Part shown: positions 35,078 through 47,605 of the stretch, piece by piece | Layout of the letters: the number at the start of each line of letters is the position of its first letter | Numbering within the stretch: the first letter of the stretch is position 1 | NCBI GenBank assembly: GCA_018296165.2 | Contig: JACKQL020000024.1 | Span: 372,001 to 436,000 of the forward strand | Source: Termitomyces sp. T153 | Taxonomy: Eukaryota; Basidiomycota; Agaricomycetes; Agaricales; Lyophyllaceae | DNA: 64,000 nt | Direction: 5' to 3' | Notes under the pieces: model-generated | Database searches by the model: none | What the model was told of the DNA's origin: nothing | Seen by the model: the letters and a program-made list of their open reading frames with translations, nothing else | Translations under genes and position numbers: made by a program

Positions 35078-36629
35078 ATGGCAGCCTCTACTCAGCCTTG
35101 TGTCCAGTTCTCGACCTCCTCGAAAGCCCTCCACTCTACCTCACTCTTCTCATCATCTACTCTAAGCCCACGGTCATGGGCAATCTCTCTTGGTACGGTT
35201 TCAGACGCGTGTGCCAGACTCGACGCTTACGCTCTTCTAGCACGCTATTCTATTCTCTCGGTCCTTGGTGACGCCATAACTGCCGGTCACCTTACAATTT
35301 CCGACTCTGAGGGTACCCGCTACTACGGGAGACACCAAAAAGGATGCAATGACGTCCATTTGAAAATCGTAAACGACAACTTTTGGCTTCGCATCCTTCT
35401 TTCTGGCGATCTCGGCTGTGAGCTATCAGTTTGACGTTTCAGCTTGAAACGATCTGATCATGTCGACAGTCAGCGAGGCTTACATGATCGGTGATATCGA
35501 AGTTTCTTCGCTCAAGGCATGTATGGACGTATGTCATCAGTTTTATCTTCATCCAGCTCCAACTTAAAATCATCTTCTCTAGCTATGGCTCGACAATCAA
35601 TCTGGGATGGAAGATACCCTTTCTTCAGTCGTTGCCCGCGTCTCTGCAGCATTTTCTGGTCTCTACAACTCTTTTCTTGGTCAGACTCGTTCCCAGGCCC
35701 GCCTCAACGTTATTGCCTCTTATGATCAGTCCAATGAACTCTTCAAAGCCTTCCTTTCTGCCGAGATGATGTATTCCTGTGCTCTCTGGTCAGATTCTGA
35801 GGGTGGCGTTTGTGGCGATATCGAAGATGGCCCTCGACCAGGCGATCTCGAGGCCGCCCAGCTTCGTAAGATTCGTCACGTTCTCACCAAGGCACGCGTA
35901 AAGCCTGGCCACCGCATTCTCGAGTTTGGCTCAGGATGGGGAGGATTGGCTATTGAGGCTGCTCGTACCTTCGGCTGTGAAGTCGACACCCTTACCCTCT
36001 CTGTAGAACAAAAAGCGCTCGCGGAGGAACGCATTCGCGCTGTTGGCCTCGAGGGACGTGTCCGCGTTCATCTCCTAGACTACCGAGAGATCCCTGCTGA
36101 GTTCGAGAAAGCTTTCGACGCGTTTGTGAGCATAGAAATGCTTGAGCACGTCGGTGCCAAGCATTACAACACTTACTTCAAACTCGTCGACTTTGCACTC
36201 AAGTCCCGCGATGCCACTGCTGTTGTCTCTGCTTCCACTTTCCCTGAATCACGATTTACAGGCTATCAAGCCGAGGACTTTATGCGTCGCTATATGTGGC
36301 CCAACTCCTGCCTCCCCTCTGCCACTGCACTCATTACTGCCGCACAGACCGGTTCCTGCAACCGTTTCACCCTCGAAGGCGTCGAGAACCATGCTGCGCA
36401 CTATCCACGGACACTACGCGAATGGGGCCGCCGCCTCAACCGAAACTTGAGCCAAGACGCGGTTGTAAAGGATTACCCCGCCCTCCGCGAACGCACAGAT
36501 TATGATGCGTTCAAGCGCAAGTGGCACTATCTCTTCGCGTATGCAGGCGCAGGCTTTGCAAAAGGGTATATCACATGCCACATGCTCACGTTCATCCGCC
36601 CCAACGATACGCCCGGGCGCTGCGACTGA
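35078..36629 (+). CDS. Cyclopropane-fatty-acyl-phospholipid synthase-like SAM methyltransferase
   Basis: The main exon (35583-36629) carries the SAM-binding block VKPGHRILEFGSGWGGLAIE, then DTLTLSVEQKALAEERI, DYREIPAEFEKAFDAFVSIEMLEHVG and YMWPNSCLPS, which define the CFA/mycolic-acid cyclopropane synthase family. Earlier exons give LSVLGDAITAGHLTISDSEG and NDNFWLRILLSGDLGFSEAYMIGDIEV (introns 35418-35469 and 35529-35582). The enzyme transfers a methylene from SAM to a lipid double bond, or in fungi may methylate sphingolipids. The N-terminus is unsettled. ATG 35078 has an excellent context (CAACAATGG), but the better coding text just after it (a membrane segment reading PLYLTLLIIYSKPTVMGNLSWY) is in another frame, joined by a 43-bp intron at 35198-35240. 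Confidence 0.88.
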
Positions 36630-38474
36630 ATGAGAGTAACGACAGATTGTTTTGCTTAACTTTTCCCTCCTCTACCCCCCTCCTGGGTCTCGCCAAGATA
36701 TTACTATCCTAGGGCTACGCTCCGCTCCCGTCATCAGTCACTTTTCACACCTCCCTTTACAATGTCATATCATGTCTTGCGCCACGACTGTCACGCGTTG
36801 ATGAACACGAACGCCCGGCACACATCGTACATCCTATTTTGCTTACTCCTTGGGCGTCCTTATGCAAGGTTTGCTTATTAAATAGATCCTTTCCCCTTCA
36901 TTTGAACTTTATGTCTTTGGAGGAGGACTATATACCCATCTCCACGTCATCTCCGTCACCATCATATGTATGGCTTGTATATAACATTAGACTGCATCGC
37001 TTTAAATTTCTCTACCAGTCTCTCACCATGTCCGCCTAACTACCCAATTTTTTACTTATATTCTATGCAAAGAATACATCCAATTGTACATGTACATATA
37101 TTCAATGGAATCATATATTCAGCTCTACCAAGTCATATGAAGTGGTGGTAACAATAGATACAGAAGCTTTAGTTCAAAGGTGAAGCAAGCGTACATAATT
37201 TCCGGGAATATTACTTGATTGACAAACTGAGAGTTAGTAATTTGGGGCGCAACCACATTCAAATCCGGTGTGAAGATCTTGTTTTGTCAAAGACGACAAC
37301 TCGTAAATATGATCTGTATTCGTGAAGTAGGAACATACCTTGGGCTCGGGCCATAGATTTTGTGACTCGAACACTGCGAAAACCTACGCTTTGTCTACCG
37401 TGGTCACAGCGCCCGACAACATCGTATCTGAGATCTGAGGTATGACTCCTTATTGTAGGCGATGCAACTCAGCACAGTACAATGATTCGTTCGGCGCCAC
37501 GAAGACATTTTACATCTGTATACATATACTCATACGACTCAGAGAAAATGGGTTCACTGCCAATTCGAAAATTGAGTGGGTGGACTATGCTGGGAAAAAG
37601 TACCTATAACCCGTCCAACTACTAGTAGTAGGAGCTAGTAGGGGACCTCGATCGATATTAATACACGAAAAAAATCAGAGAAATATAGCCATGTTTTCTT
37701 CTTCAAAGAGCTTCCGTGTCTCGAGATGTCAAAACAACTAACTCCTTCTCAGTTAATAACTCATTGCAATTGGAGTCGGTATCACGATCATAGCGGGCAG
37801 TCGTCGGCCCATACAAAAGCCCATACATGATGCATGATATGTGGGACCAAAAAGTAACTCGGGGTATTCTGAACCCGTGACTGGAACGGTCTGTCTTCCC
37901 ATGTCTGGGAAGTGAACAACCTGACCTATGTTCTCCTTTCGGCTGACACATAGATGTCTTGTTATTGCTCGTGCGATCCAAGGACACAATAGACTCGTGT
38001 TATTGACACCGACTTCAGATTGTGACTTCTGGTCCTTGGATGGGATTCGACTTATGCAAAAGACATTTTTGGTGCTCTTGATGTCGCAATGAACATTATA
38101 AAATGCGGTATACGAGACAAAGTACGGCATGGTAGGGAACAAGATAAGCTGAAGCACAAGCGTGGTATCAGAGAGTAGCCTATTTTCCGAGGGAAATGGG
38201 AGTGACCAAGGCCGACCAACATGGAAAGGATTAAGATTACTTGATGATGGGACAGATACCAGGGACCAGAGAACGGATAGGATAGTGAATATGATGCAGA
38301 GGACTGTGTGGATAAATAGAAATCATACATAAAAAGAAAGAGCCCGCGGTGATGAATGCATCTACTGAGAGAAAAAAGCGAACGTAGTGTGTAGTAGAAG
38401 TCGCACAGCAATAACGTGTAGAGTAATAATGTAATTAATCCGAGAAAAAAGAAACGCTGGCAATTCGTCAGTCG
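36630..38474. other. Convergent intergenic region, 1.85 kb
   Basis: Between the 3' ends of the cyclopropane synthase and the kinesin. AT-richer than the genes. No gene, RNA or repeat was recognised. Confidence 0.5.
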
Positions 38475-41400
38475 TCAAGGTAAACGTGTAGGATCAAGCT
38501 TGCTAATCCAAGCTTGAAGCTCCTTCGCACTAGCGGCTGCAAGTGCGTGAGAATTCGATGCAGTAAAGAGAGTGAACGAGAAGGGTTTCTACAATTGTTT
38601 ATTGATCAGTTGATTGACAGTCATAGAAGTATTTCTGTAGGGGACTTACCCCAAGTAAAAATTCCTTATGTGGATCACTTTCCACGTTGACACCACTGAG
38701 GCTGACTATACCTATCTCTTCAAGTTCGTTCGAGTGTTTATAGATATGGAGATGTGGTCTGGACATCGTCCGAGTCACAGTCAGCAGATGATGATTTGGC
38801 AGACTGCAGTTATTACCTTCGAAGGACAAACCATCGCCGCTCCCAAATATCCCTGCTGGCGTCAGTCAGAATCATCAAATGACCTTTCTTGGTCGCGCCA
38901 TCACTAGCAGACTGTCAGTGTGCAATGAAATGAGGAGAATATAATGACACATACTTGCGGGGTATCAGCTTCGTGTCGGAAGTTAGTTTCAATCCTTCTC
39001 CAGATCTTGAGTCTTTCTCACGCTGCTTGAATAATGGAGGTTCGTCAGTCTCACGAGGATCCTGTGTCAAGACGATCTGATTATGGAGTCTCAGCGTGAG
39101 TCTATCCAATAGAGTTAAGGAGTGATCACTCTTGCTTACCTTCGCACGATGACCAAATTGCTTTTGCCATAATGTCAGTGATTTGGCAAGTATGGAGTCA
39201 GCGCGCCAAGTGAGCGCATCTACTGCTAGAGGACGGGGTTCATAGTTGGCAAGGAGAACACGGATGGCTTGCACGTCAGCAGCTCTGCGCTCAGTTGAAA
39301 TCAGACGTCCATAATCTTCAACGACCGATATGCCGCGGGGTCTCCATCCACCCAACACCTCCTCGCCTCGAACATACTTCTCCGAAGTATCAACGCGCCA
39401 CAGGTCTTTGGGCGAACGGGTGAGCGGAGGTGATAGACGAACGCTAAAGAGATTGCTTGTCTTTGTAAGAATTTTCGTCGAACCGAAAAAATTGAGAAGT
39501 TTAGAAGGTGGACTGGCATCACGAGTGCGCATAGTGATCGCTGCATCCATGCTAAAGTACACAGGTTCAGCGCAGGTTTCGACTACCACAGCAAAACTAA
39601 AATGAAGGAGAACCCGCTGATTGGCTGCAGTGACCCTATTCAGTAAGACAGAGTCGTGGATACTCGAGTCCCAGAGTGCTGATGTTTCTAGTATCCCGGT
39701 CCCATCAGGTCGAAATTCTACGTTCTGTCCTTTCATCAACGGCAATGTAATGAGAGCTTTCGAAGTTGACTCATGGGTACGGCCTTTTGCATCTAGTAGG
39801 CGAATATTGCCCGCGCGCACTTTTATAAATTCTGCCCATGGAAGTTGTGGACCAGAGTTGGACGAAAGAGTCAAGTTAACCCGCCGCTGCAGCCCTTGAT
39901 GCAATAAGAAAGAACCGGCATCAAGATCACCTTGGGATATCACCGACACTGGAGCATAAGTTCCATCTGGTCCCAGTTCACATATCTGCAACCATGCGAC
40001 AACGTCATGAACTTGTTCGACCACAAAATCAGTTTCTGACCGCCTCATGGGAGGAAGTGTACTGGATCGGCTTGTATGATTTCCAGGGCTAGGTGGAATA
40101 TACTGTTTTTGCTCCCGCAATTCGTCCCATCGTTCCAGCCGTTCAAGATATGTAGACTTTACTGACGCGAAGAATTCTATAGGTGCATATCCCTGCTTCA
40201 GATGATTCAGAACTTTTGTGGGAGCGATAATGGAGAAGCTCCGACAGAACTTAAGATCCGAAAGAGATCCATTTTCGAGATCAACTATGGAAGAAGGGAA
40301 CACCTCCTCCGACGATAGGTTGGGCCCTACGATAGATGACAGGCGAACCTGTAGATGAACTCCGGAAAATTCATAGGAGGATAACCCTTTTACTGTATCC
40401 ACTGTCAAAAAGAGTACTACTTTGCTGCCAGGAAGGATAGTGCTTGGAATAGGGGAAGGAGCTCGGGTAGAAGCACTGGAACCATTCAAATATTTAGCAG
40501 GCAATGTGACACTGACAATCTTGATATCCACGCGACATGACCCAATTGCTTCTGACGTATAACGACAGAATATGGGAATAGTGGAAGATGATGATAATCG
40601 GCGGGAAAGAGGAGCGAGAGATATCAGGGCATTTCCAATAAAAGAGTATTCTGGAGGTGGTGAGTCGTAGAAGGGTTCATCCGAGGAAAAATGTTGTGTA
40701 TAGGATGGGCGGTCGATATATGTAGTCAGATTCCGCATTCGTTGTAACTGCTGCTGCATTCGATCAAGGGACCAAGAATAAATGGCACCGTGTCGTTTGT
40801 CGATTATTTTCACGGCGACAGACGGTTGGGTGGAAGAGGTAAGTATAGAATCGGCGACATCGCCGAATTCATCCAAACCAGCAATGGTATCAACAGCTGA
40901 TGTAGGAGCACCGAGAGAACCGCCGGTCGCAATGGTGAAATTGAAGGACACGTCCTTACCAAGTTCTTTGCTGCGCAGAACATGAACTTCGAAGAGTGGT
41001 GACTTATTGTGTGAAACATACCTAATGATATTAGCTTCCTTAATCATCACAGCACTTGACAAGGCCAACTCCGCCATTGAGAAAGAACGATGAGCTCTCC
41101 ACTGGTCAAGGACTTTGCGAATTAACCTGATCTGCTTGGCAGAATATATCACAGGTTCAAATTCTTCGCCTTTAAGTTCTTCCCCTCTTGCACGGGCATC
41201 GATAAGACGCCTCACTTGGTTATGGACCAGCCTCAACTGGTGCTCCATGTGCTCCTTTTCAACTTTTAGATCCTCTGCCTCTGCTGACGACTCAATTATT
41301 CCTTGTAAACGATCTTCAAGCACATGTTGAGCATCCTTGAGAGAGTCGTCAAAGACTGCGGGACTACCATGGACACTTGTGTCGTCCGTGGCAGTAGCAT

Positions 41401-44400
41401 CACTCGAAATCGGCCGGCCTGTTTCGCTCCATACGTCGTCCATCATCTGACTAAGACTACTTTCCGGTCGTGACGGCTTTGAGTTGTGGATACGCATGGT
41501 CTTGACCTTCGTGATCTTCTCGTACAACTTATTAAGATCGTCGTCTGGAAGATTGTCGAGAGCAGGATCGAAACCGAGGCGAGCAAGGGCTGCTTCCCGC
41601 TTTGCAAAATTCCAGTCCACATCGATTTCGTCAGCCGAGGTTGGTGAGTCCGGTCGTGTCGAGTTTTCGCCTTCCATCTCCCCAGCCGTAACAAACAGGC
41701 TTAAATTGGACTTGGCCGTCACCCGATCTCTCTGTTTGCGGACCTCTTCCGGATTGTTGAAGCGAAAGACATGATTGTCACCTAGAAAGACATCAGAAAG
41801 ACACAGAATAGTACTGTATTGGGATTTCATACCGAGGATGATGCGAAAACCAGAACGGAGCTTGTGCGTCTGAATTTGTTCATCATGAATAAAATGTAGA
41901 TAGATACACTCAGACATACCGTTTGTGGAAGAAGTTGTTTGCCATTAAGGAACTAAATGTTGCAATAATTATAACTGCTCAATGACCTCCAAAATAGAAA
42001 ACGAACTGACCGTTATGCTCTGCGGGAGACATTGGATGGTGACCTTGCCATCTGCGTTATCAAAATGGCAGTGCTCTTCCAAGATATTGTCGCCGCTAAG
42101 ACGGATTGCAGCTGGCTTCTCGCTATCCAATCGACCAACCTTGAGAAATAGGCATTTAGAATGAAGTCACATGAAGACAAGACTCGGGGACAGATACGCA
42201 CAACAGTCTTCCCGGGTTTGAGCTGATAAATCAGACATTCGCTCATAAGTGGGTCTGTAAGACACTCAAATAAGATCCCAAAATGCTTAGAAAATCTCAT
42301 AACTGAGCACGTGAGTCATACCTTCGTTCTATATGAAAACCGAATCGTCGAGTCAGGCCACACAACTTCATCTACACGAACAAACGGGCGCACCAAGTTT
42401 ACAAGATGTGGCATCTGTACTCAGAAGCTAAACACCAATTACTGTATCCGCGTGAGGTTGAACACGTACCTTCTTAGGTGTATGAACACCAACAAGATCC
42501 CTATCAACACTGATACCTAACTCCTCAAGTGCCTTCTCCCGTTCCTTCTGCACCTCCTGTGTCCTCTTCATCTTTTCCTCCCATGTCTCGTTTAAGCTCT
42601 GCATGAGCTTTTCGCTCGCCTCCATCTGCTCTTGGAGCTCTGCTTTCGTCACAGTCTTAATCCGTCCATCCTTCGTCTGATACGTGACCTTCTGCTTCTC
42701 AGGCGGGACCTTGGGATCAAAGACGTCCTCGCCATTTGATGCCGATACACGGGCTGCGAACACGAAAGAGACGGCACCGCATCCGATCGTTAATAAAAAG
42801 AAAGAGAACGAGAACGAGAGAACACTGCGATGCTATCGTACTTACCTCTCAGCATCTCAAGCTCCTCTTTCAGTTCTCGTACAAGCTTCGCGTTGGGATC
42901 CTCATTCACCACTGCCTTGTTTTTGATCTTCTTGGCCTGATCGGCATATCGTAATGTACTGAGTGTTTCTTCATAATCAGCAGGCGAAATGGCAGCGATC
43001 ATAGCCGTTTTTGAGTTCCCGCCCAAGCTGTCTTTAAGCAGCCATGTCAGGACCTAAAAAGTCAGAATCAGCATGCCCCCTAAAGACGCGGATGAGGAAA
43101 ATCAGAAAGGGCAAAAGGCGGCGCACCGAGTCGCGGTAGGGAATGAATTCTTCGGCCCTGCCCTTCTTGCCCTTCCTCCCGTGATCTGCTTGGCTTGCCA
43201 TTGCGAGCGCCGAAATGACCTTACCCAGCGTCGTCAGTGACTTATTAATGTTGGCACCTTCCTTCAGCCGCTGGCCCGTCGCCCCTGTTGAGTTGGCGCG
43301 CTCCGACCCCGCCAAGTCGACCAAACTTCACATGAGCGCAAAATGAGGAAAGGATAGTCCAAGGTCAGTGCACAGGGACGTACTTGATCCTAGATACCTT
43401 CTCAGTGTCCATATTGGTCTCAACATCATGACGTTTCATTGTCAAAAGCAGAGTAAACACGGCATGGGAACGGGACGATCTAGAAAGAAACAATGGAACG
43501 TCGATCAACTGCACGCACGCGACACGTTACGAGAGAAGCGGGATTAGAACGTACGTCTCATTCATGTTGGTGGCGGCGACGGTCCGCGCCTTGTTCCCCT
43601 CGTCCATAAGAGTCATCATTTCATCATAACTGCTCACGACGAGCTTAGAAAGATCTTCGACGTAGGGTCCAAAGATGGGGTGCTCGCGAACCCTAAGGTT
43701 CCCTGTGTTCTTAGGATTCAGCAGGTCCCGGACCTTCTCGTTGTAAATCTGAAAAAACATGTGAATGGGTGAGAGGTTTCTGGGGTTTCAACCTGGGCGA
43801 ACCTCGATATAGGATACTTCGACTGTGAATGAAAGGTTGGAGTCTGCGCTCCGTTTGGAATCTACTCGAGCGAAGAGTTCTTGACATGTAAGAGGAATGA
43901 TACCTTTGTCCGCGCCATCTATGGATCGATGAGTCTTTGAGCGGTCGCAAGACCCATGAGACACGCACAGCCCATCATACTGCGCGGAGTAGGACGTCAG
44001 CCCTAACAACACGATTTCAAAATACGACACACCTATAAGACTTCCCAGATCCTACACCCCGTCAGAATGTCCACACAATCAGCCAAAGCCACTCGCTAGC
44101 CCGATGCCACGTACCAGTTTGTCCATCTTGGCCCCAGATAGATCTCCCTAAGTATCAGCCTCCAAGTAGCGAAATAAGAACTCACAAGCGAGGATACACG
44201 CATTAAATCCAGCAAACCCATGGTCCAACAATTCCTTTCCCAAATCATCATACAGTGTCCGCTGCGAACAATACCCAGGCTCGTCCCGCGGGCCTGCCGA
44301 CCAATAACTCTTGTCAAAGCTGAACGCCAGTTGCTTTCTCTCTGTCGCGCGCTTCGCGTCCTGCGAGGAACCCGGCTCGGGTGGGTCGATGATCGTTTGG

Positions 44401-44573
44401 TTCCCTGACATCCGAATGAGACATTTGGCGCCCCGCCCGAGCTCTGCGGACCGTTAAGATAAGCCTGTTGAAGAAAGGGTCGTGTAAAATGAGCGTGGGC
44501 GACACGCACCGCGAGCATTGAGAGGCCGGCAGCGGACGACAACTTTGATGTTCCCCTCCCCTGCTTCGGCCAT
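38475..44573 (-). CDS. Kinesin-3 motor protein, Unc104/KIF1 type
   Basis: Start [21 protein letters not shown] at 44573, end at TGA 38475. Domains in order: motor domain, with the P-loop GQTGSGKSYSMMG assembled over several very small exons (44115-44126, 44033-44051, 43969-43979), then [27 protein letters not shown]-type switch [16 protein letters not shown] switch [23 protein letters not shown] neck; then an FHA domain (42300-41800; [20 protein letters not shown]), coiled coil, a long KIF1 stalk region, and a C-terminal PH domain ([17 protein letters not shown], ending [15 protein letters not shown]). Kinesin-3 carries vesicles and early endosomes towards microtubule plus ends; its PH domain binds phosphoinositides on the cargo. 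Length, about 1600 residues, is normal. An in-frame intron near 41775-41830 leaves a frame of 1000 codons open. Confidence 0.95.
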
Positions 44574-45863
44574 TGTCTATAGATTAAAGGAAAAGAGATA
44601 AAGTGAGCGACGAGGGAGACACGCTCTGCCTAGATCGGAGAGCCAGTCGGATTGGGTATATATTCTGCAGAAAAAAACAACCGTTGTGGGTTATCAATCA
44701 AAGCGGCAAAGCGCCCACAGCACGAGCACGAGTTTACACGCGTCTGCTTCTGGTGTTGTGATTTCGACGTTGCGAATAAATTGATGATCTCCTTGCAAGG
44801 TTTCGGTTTTCTCTCTTGTTCCACGACATAAGGTTATTGTTCTGGAGGCAGTTCGTCATGTTTTTTGGAAGCCATCTTGAGGTAAAGGTCCAATGATAAC
44901 TGATAAACGAGAAATTTAACTGACAGGAGCCTAATGACATGTCATTCGACCATTAACAACTCAATTACAATGTCAATCTACTATAGTGTCGGAACGAACT
45001 GATACCATCGTTATCTCCAACACCCATCTCGTCAATTTGTTGTAACTCGTACCCGGACCTTGGTATTTTTTTTTACAATTAAACTCGCGAACAATCCATC
45101 TACCGATGTTGACACTCTGCTATCATGACTTGTGGCATCCCACCATACCCACACGGATTTCTTTCCATACAGACTTACGACAAGATTCCGACACACAATT
45201 GTACATGTACAACTGTACTTAAATCATCGTAATGTATTGCCCAAGCCATCCAAAGTGGTATGCAAGTGTGCCGGTGCGGCCTGATGTATATGCTTAACGT
45301 CTCAGGTTCTTCCAATCTAAATATAGCGAAGATGGACCTACATCAATCACAGCAAGCCTTCGAGCCACTTCTACTCCCTGGGGATGTAAAATTCCTACCT
45401 GGCGCAAGTTTACTATCTAGTCATAGACTGACTTAGACATTTTCCTCACCTTTCTCCTATCTGTCGGGGAGAAATTTCCCCGAGACATCCAAACGAGCCC
45501 ATCGGACTAACCAGGAAAAGGAACAATCGTGTGCCTACCACTGCCTGAATGCGCGGGATAGTTTACGGCATGCACGCGGGACTTCTTTAAGGCTGATAAG
45601 TGTTCTCTTGCGTCGACAGGACCTTGCTTGGTTTTACTTGACTATAACAGGCTAGTTGAGAAAGAATTTCTCCGTGGTAAATATCAGATTTGGATCCACT
45701 CATAGAAATGCGTACTTGAAACGTTTCGAACGAATGAATTCGTACCGCACCACATGTGTTCCAACACCGAGTCGGATGTTTTCCCATGACACATGTGCAC
45801 AATATAAGAAGCTTTAGCAGTCCTTGATATGGTGCATCGACCTGTGGCTCGATTCCCCTATCA
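44574..45863. other. Divergent intergenic region, 1.3 kb
   Basis: Promoters of the kinesin (minus) and of the FAD monooxygenase (plus). No further feature was recognised. Confidence 0.5.
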
Positions 45864-47605
45864 ATGACCATGACAAACCCAAGCAAAGATTTTCGAGTCG
45901 CCATCTTAGGTGGAGGAATGTGCGGCCTCGTTTGGTCGGTCCATTCGTTGAAAGCTTCCCTGCATGGAACAAGAGTACTAACATTTCAACAGTGGCATTG
46001 GACTTGTAAGAGCCGGGGTACATGTAGAGATATTTGAACAGGCTGTATGAAGATTCTACGTTGACCACCTTCACTCACCAACATCAAGGTTTCAGTCAGG
46101 TTTCCGAGAGGTTGGAGCAGGAGTTGCAATAGGTAATAGTGGCATACTGATCGCTACATTTCATTGTCGTTGACCTCGATCAGGACCAAACGCCCTCTTT
46201 ACTTTAAAAGAGCTGGGCGTTCTAGAGGTAGTCCTAGCCAAATCTGACGCAGAAGGTCCTACAATGGGAGGTTTCCGATTCATTTCTGGTTCTGGGGCGC
46301 ACGAATTGATTTATGATGTATATTTTCTCTCTTTTACCTGATTCAATACTCATGGCCTGCCAGTATCCGGCTACTCCAGATGACGTTGGACTGGGTGTTT
46401 ACAGGAATGCATCGTAGTCTCTTATTGCTGTAGTCTCGACCCCCTGATCGTCCTTGTAGGCCATCATTTCTCGAAGCAATCGTCCCGATGCTAGATCCAT
46501 GCCTCGTTCACATGGAGCAACGTTGCATTTCTGTATCAACTTCGTCTTCTGGCACTCACGTCCTCCATTTCGCTGATGGGAGTACGTATGAAGCCGATCT
46601 CGTCGTAGGCGCGGATGGGATCAAGAGTACTCTCCGTGAATTTGTCTCTGGGCAGCGAACTTCTCCTACATACTCAAATTCTGTTGCCTACCGATCCGTT
46701 CTTTCACCTGATGCACTCAAAGCTGTCAAGACGGACATTATGCGTCCACTCTGTTGGATTGGCAACGATAAAGTAAGGATGATTAATCAACCATGATTGC
46801 CTCTGCGGTAGGGTTAACCAATGTATCACCTAGCACATTATAACATATCCCGTTCAAGCGAACCAAAAGGTTCGGATTTGTTCTTCTCATATACTTAGGC
46901 CGTTGTCTTAACCACACCAAAGATAAATGTCGTCGTGTTTTCCACGGACTACACAGTCCCGATTGGCTCAGTAAATGTAGCTCTCCCGTGGGCGAAACCA
47001 GTTTCACAGGATGAACTACTGCGCGAGTACTCAGGATGGGGTGAAGATGTCAACATCATTCTCAAGGAAATGAAGGACCCTAGTAAATGGTGCATTCATT
47101 TCTTGTATCCCCCATTATCCAGTTTTGTCCGACAAAGAGTTGTCCTTGTTGGTGACGCGGTAGGTTTTGAGTGATAGCCCTTACGACTTATATCTCACAT
47201 TTATCAATCTAAGGCTCACGCCATGTTACCTCATCTCGGCTCTGGGGTAGGTCAAGGGTTCGAGGACGTTTATACACTGTGCTCTCTACTTGGAGATCCT
47301 CGAGCACGAAAATGTCATCTCGATGTTAGTCCATTTTTCTAATACGGCCAATAACCCCTTTCCGACAACTCCCTCAGGATGTCCTCAAAGCTTATGATTC
47401 TATCCGAGTGGCACGTGCGAATATGGTCCAAAAGATGAGTACCATCAAGGGAAACATCGTTGACAGGCGTGGCCCTGGTGGTGGGTCTATTCCACAAATT
47501 CAAGAACAACTGAGAGATATCTGGAATCCCATCTGGCATCATGACTTGAAAGCAGAGGTCAAGCGCGCTGCGGAGAGTATATATGGGCCGAGAGGACTTC
47601 TTTAA
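45864..47605 (+). CDS. FAD-dependent monooxygenase, salicylate hydroxylase-like
   Basis: Starts MTMTNPSKDFRVAILGGGMCGL; the GxGxxG dinucleotide fold is completed over the first intron (45935-45992) as GGGMCGLVCGIGLVRAG...EIFEQA. Later blocks are REVGAGVAIGPNAL, the DG motif YEADLVVGADGIKSTLR, and the second FAD motif VVLVGDAAHAMLPHLGSGVGQGFED. This order defines group A flavoprotein aromatic hydroxylases, which use NAD(P)H and O2 to hydroxylate phenolic acids such as salicylate; fungi use them in lignin- and plant-phenol breakdown. There are at least seven short introns. The C-terminus YGPRGLL is normal for the group. The true substrate is inference. Confidence 0.9.

Noticed and set aside
38915..41917. 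Separate 1000-codon gene starting MSECIYLHF
   Set aside because: It is the stalk part of the kinesin-3 gene with one in-frame intron read through; the motor, FHA and PH parts continue on both sides.
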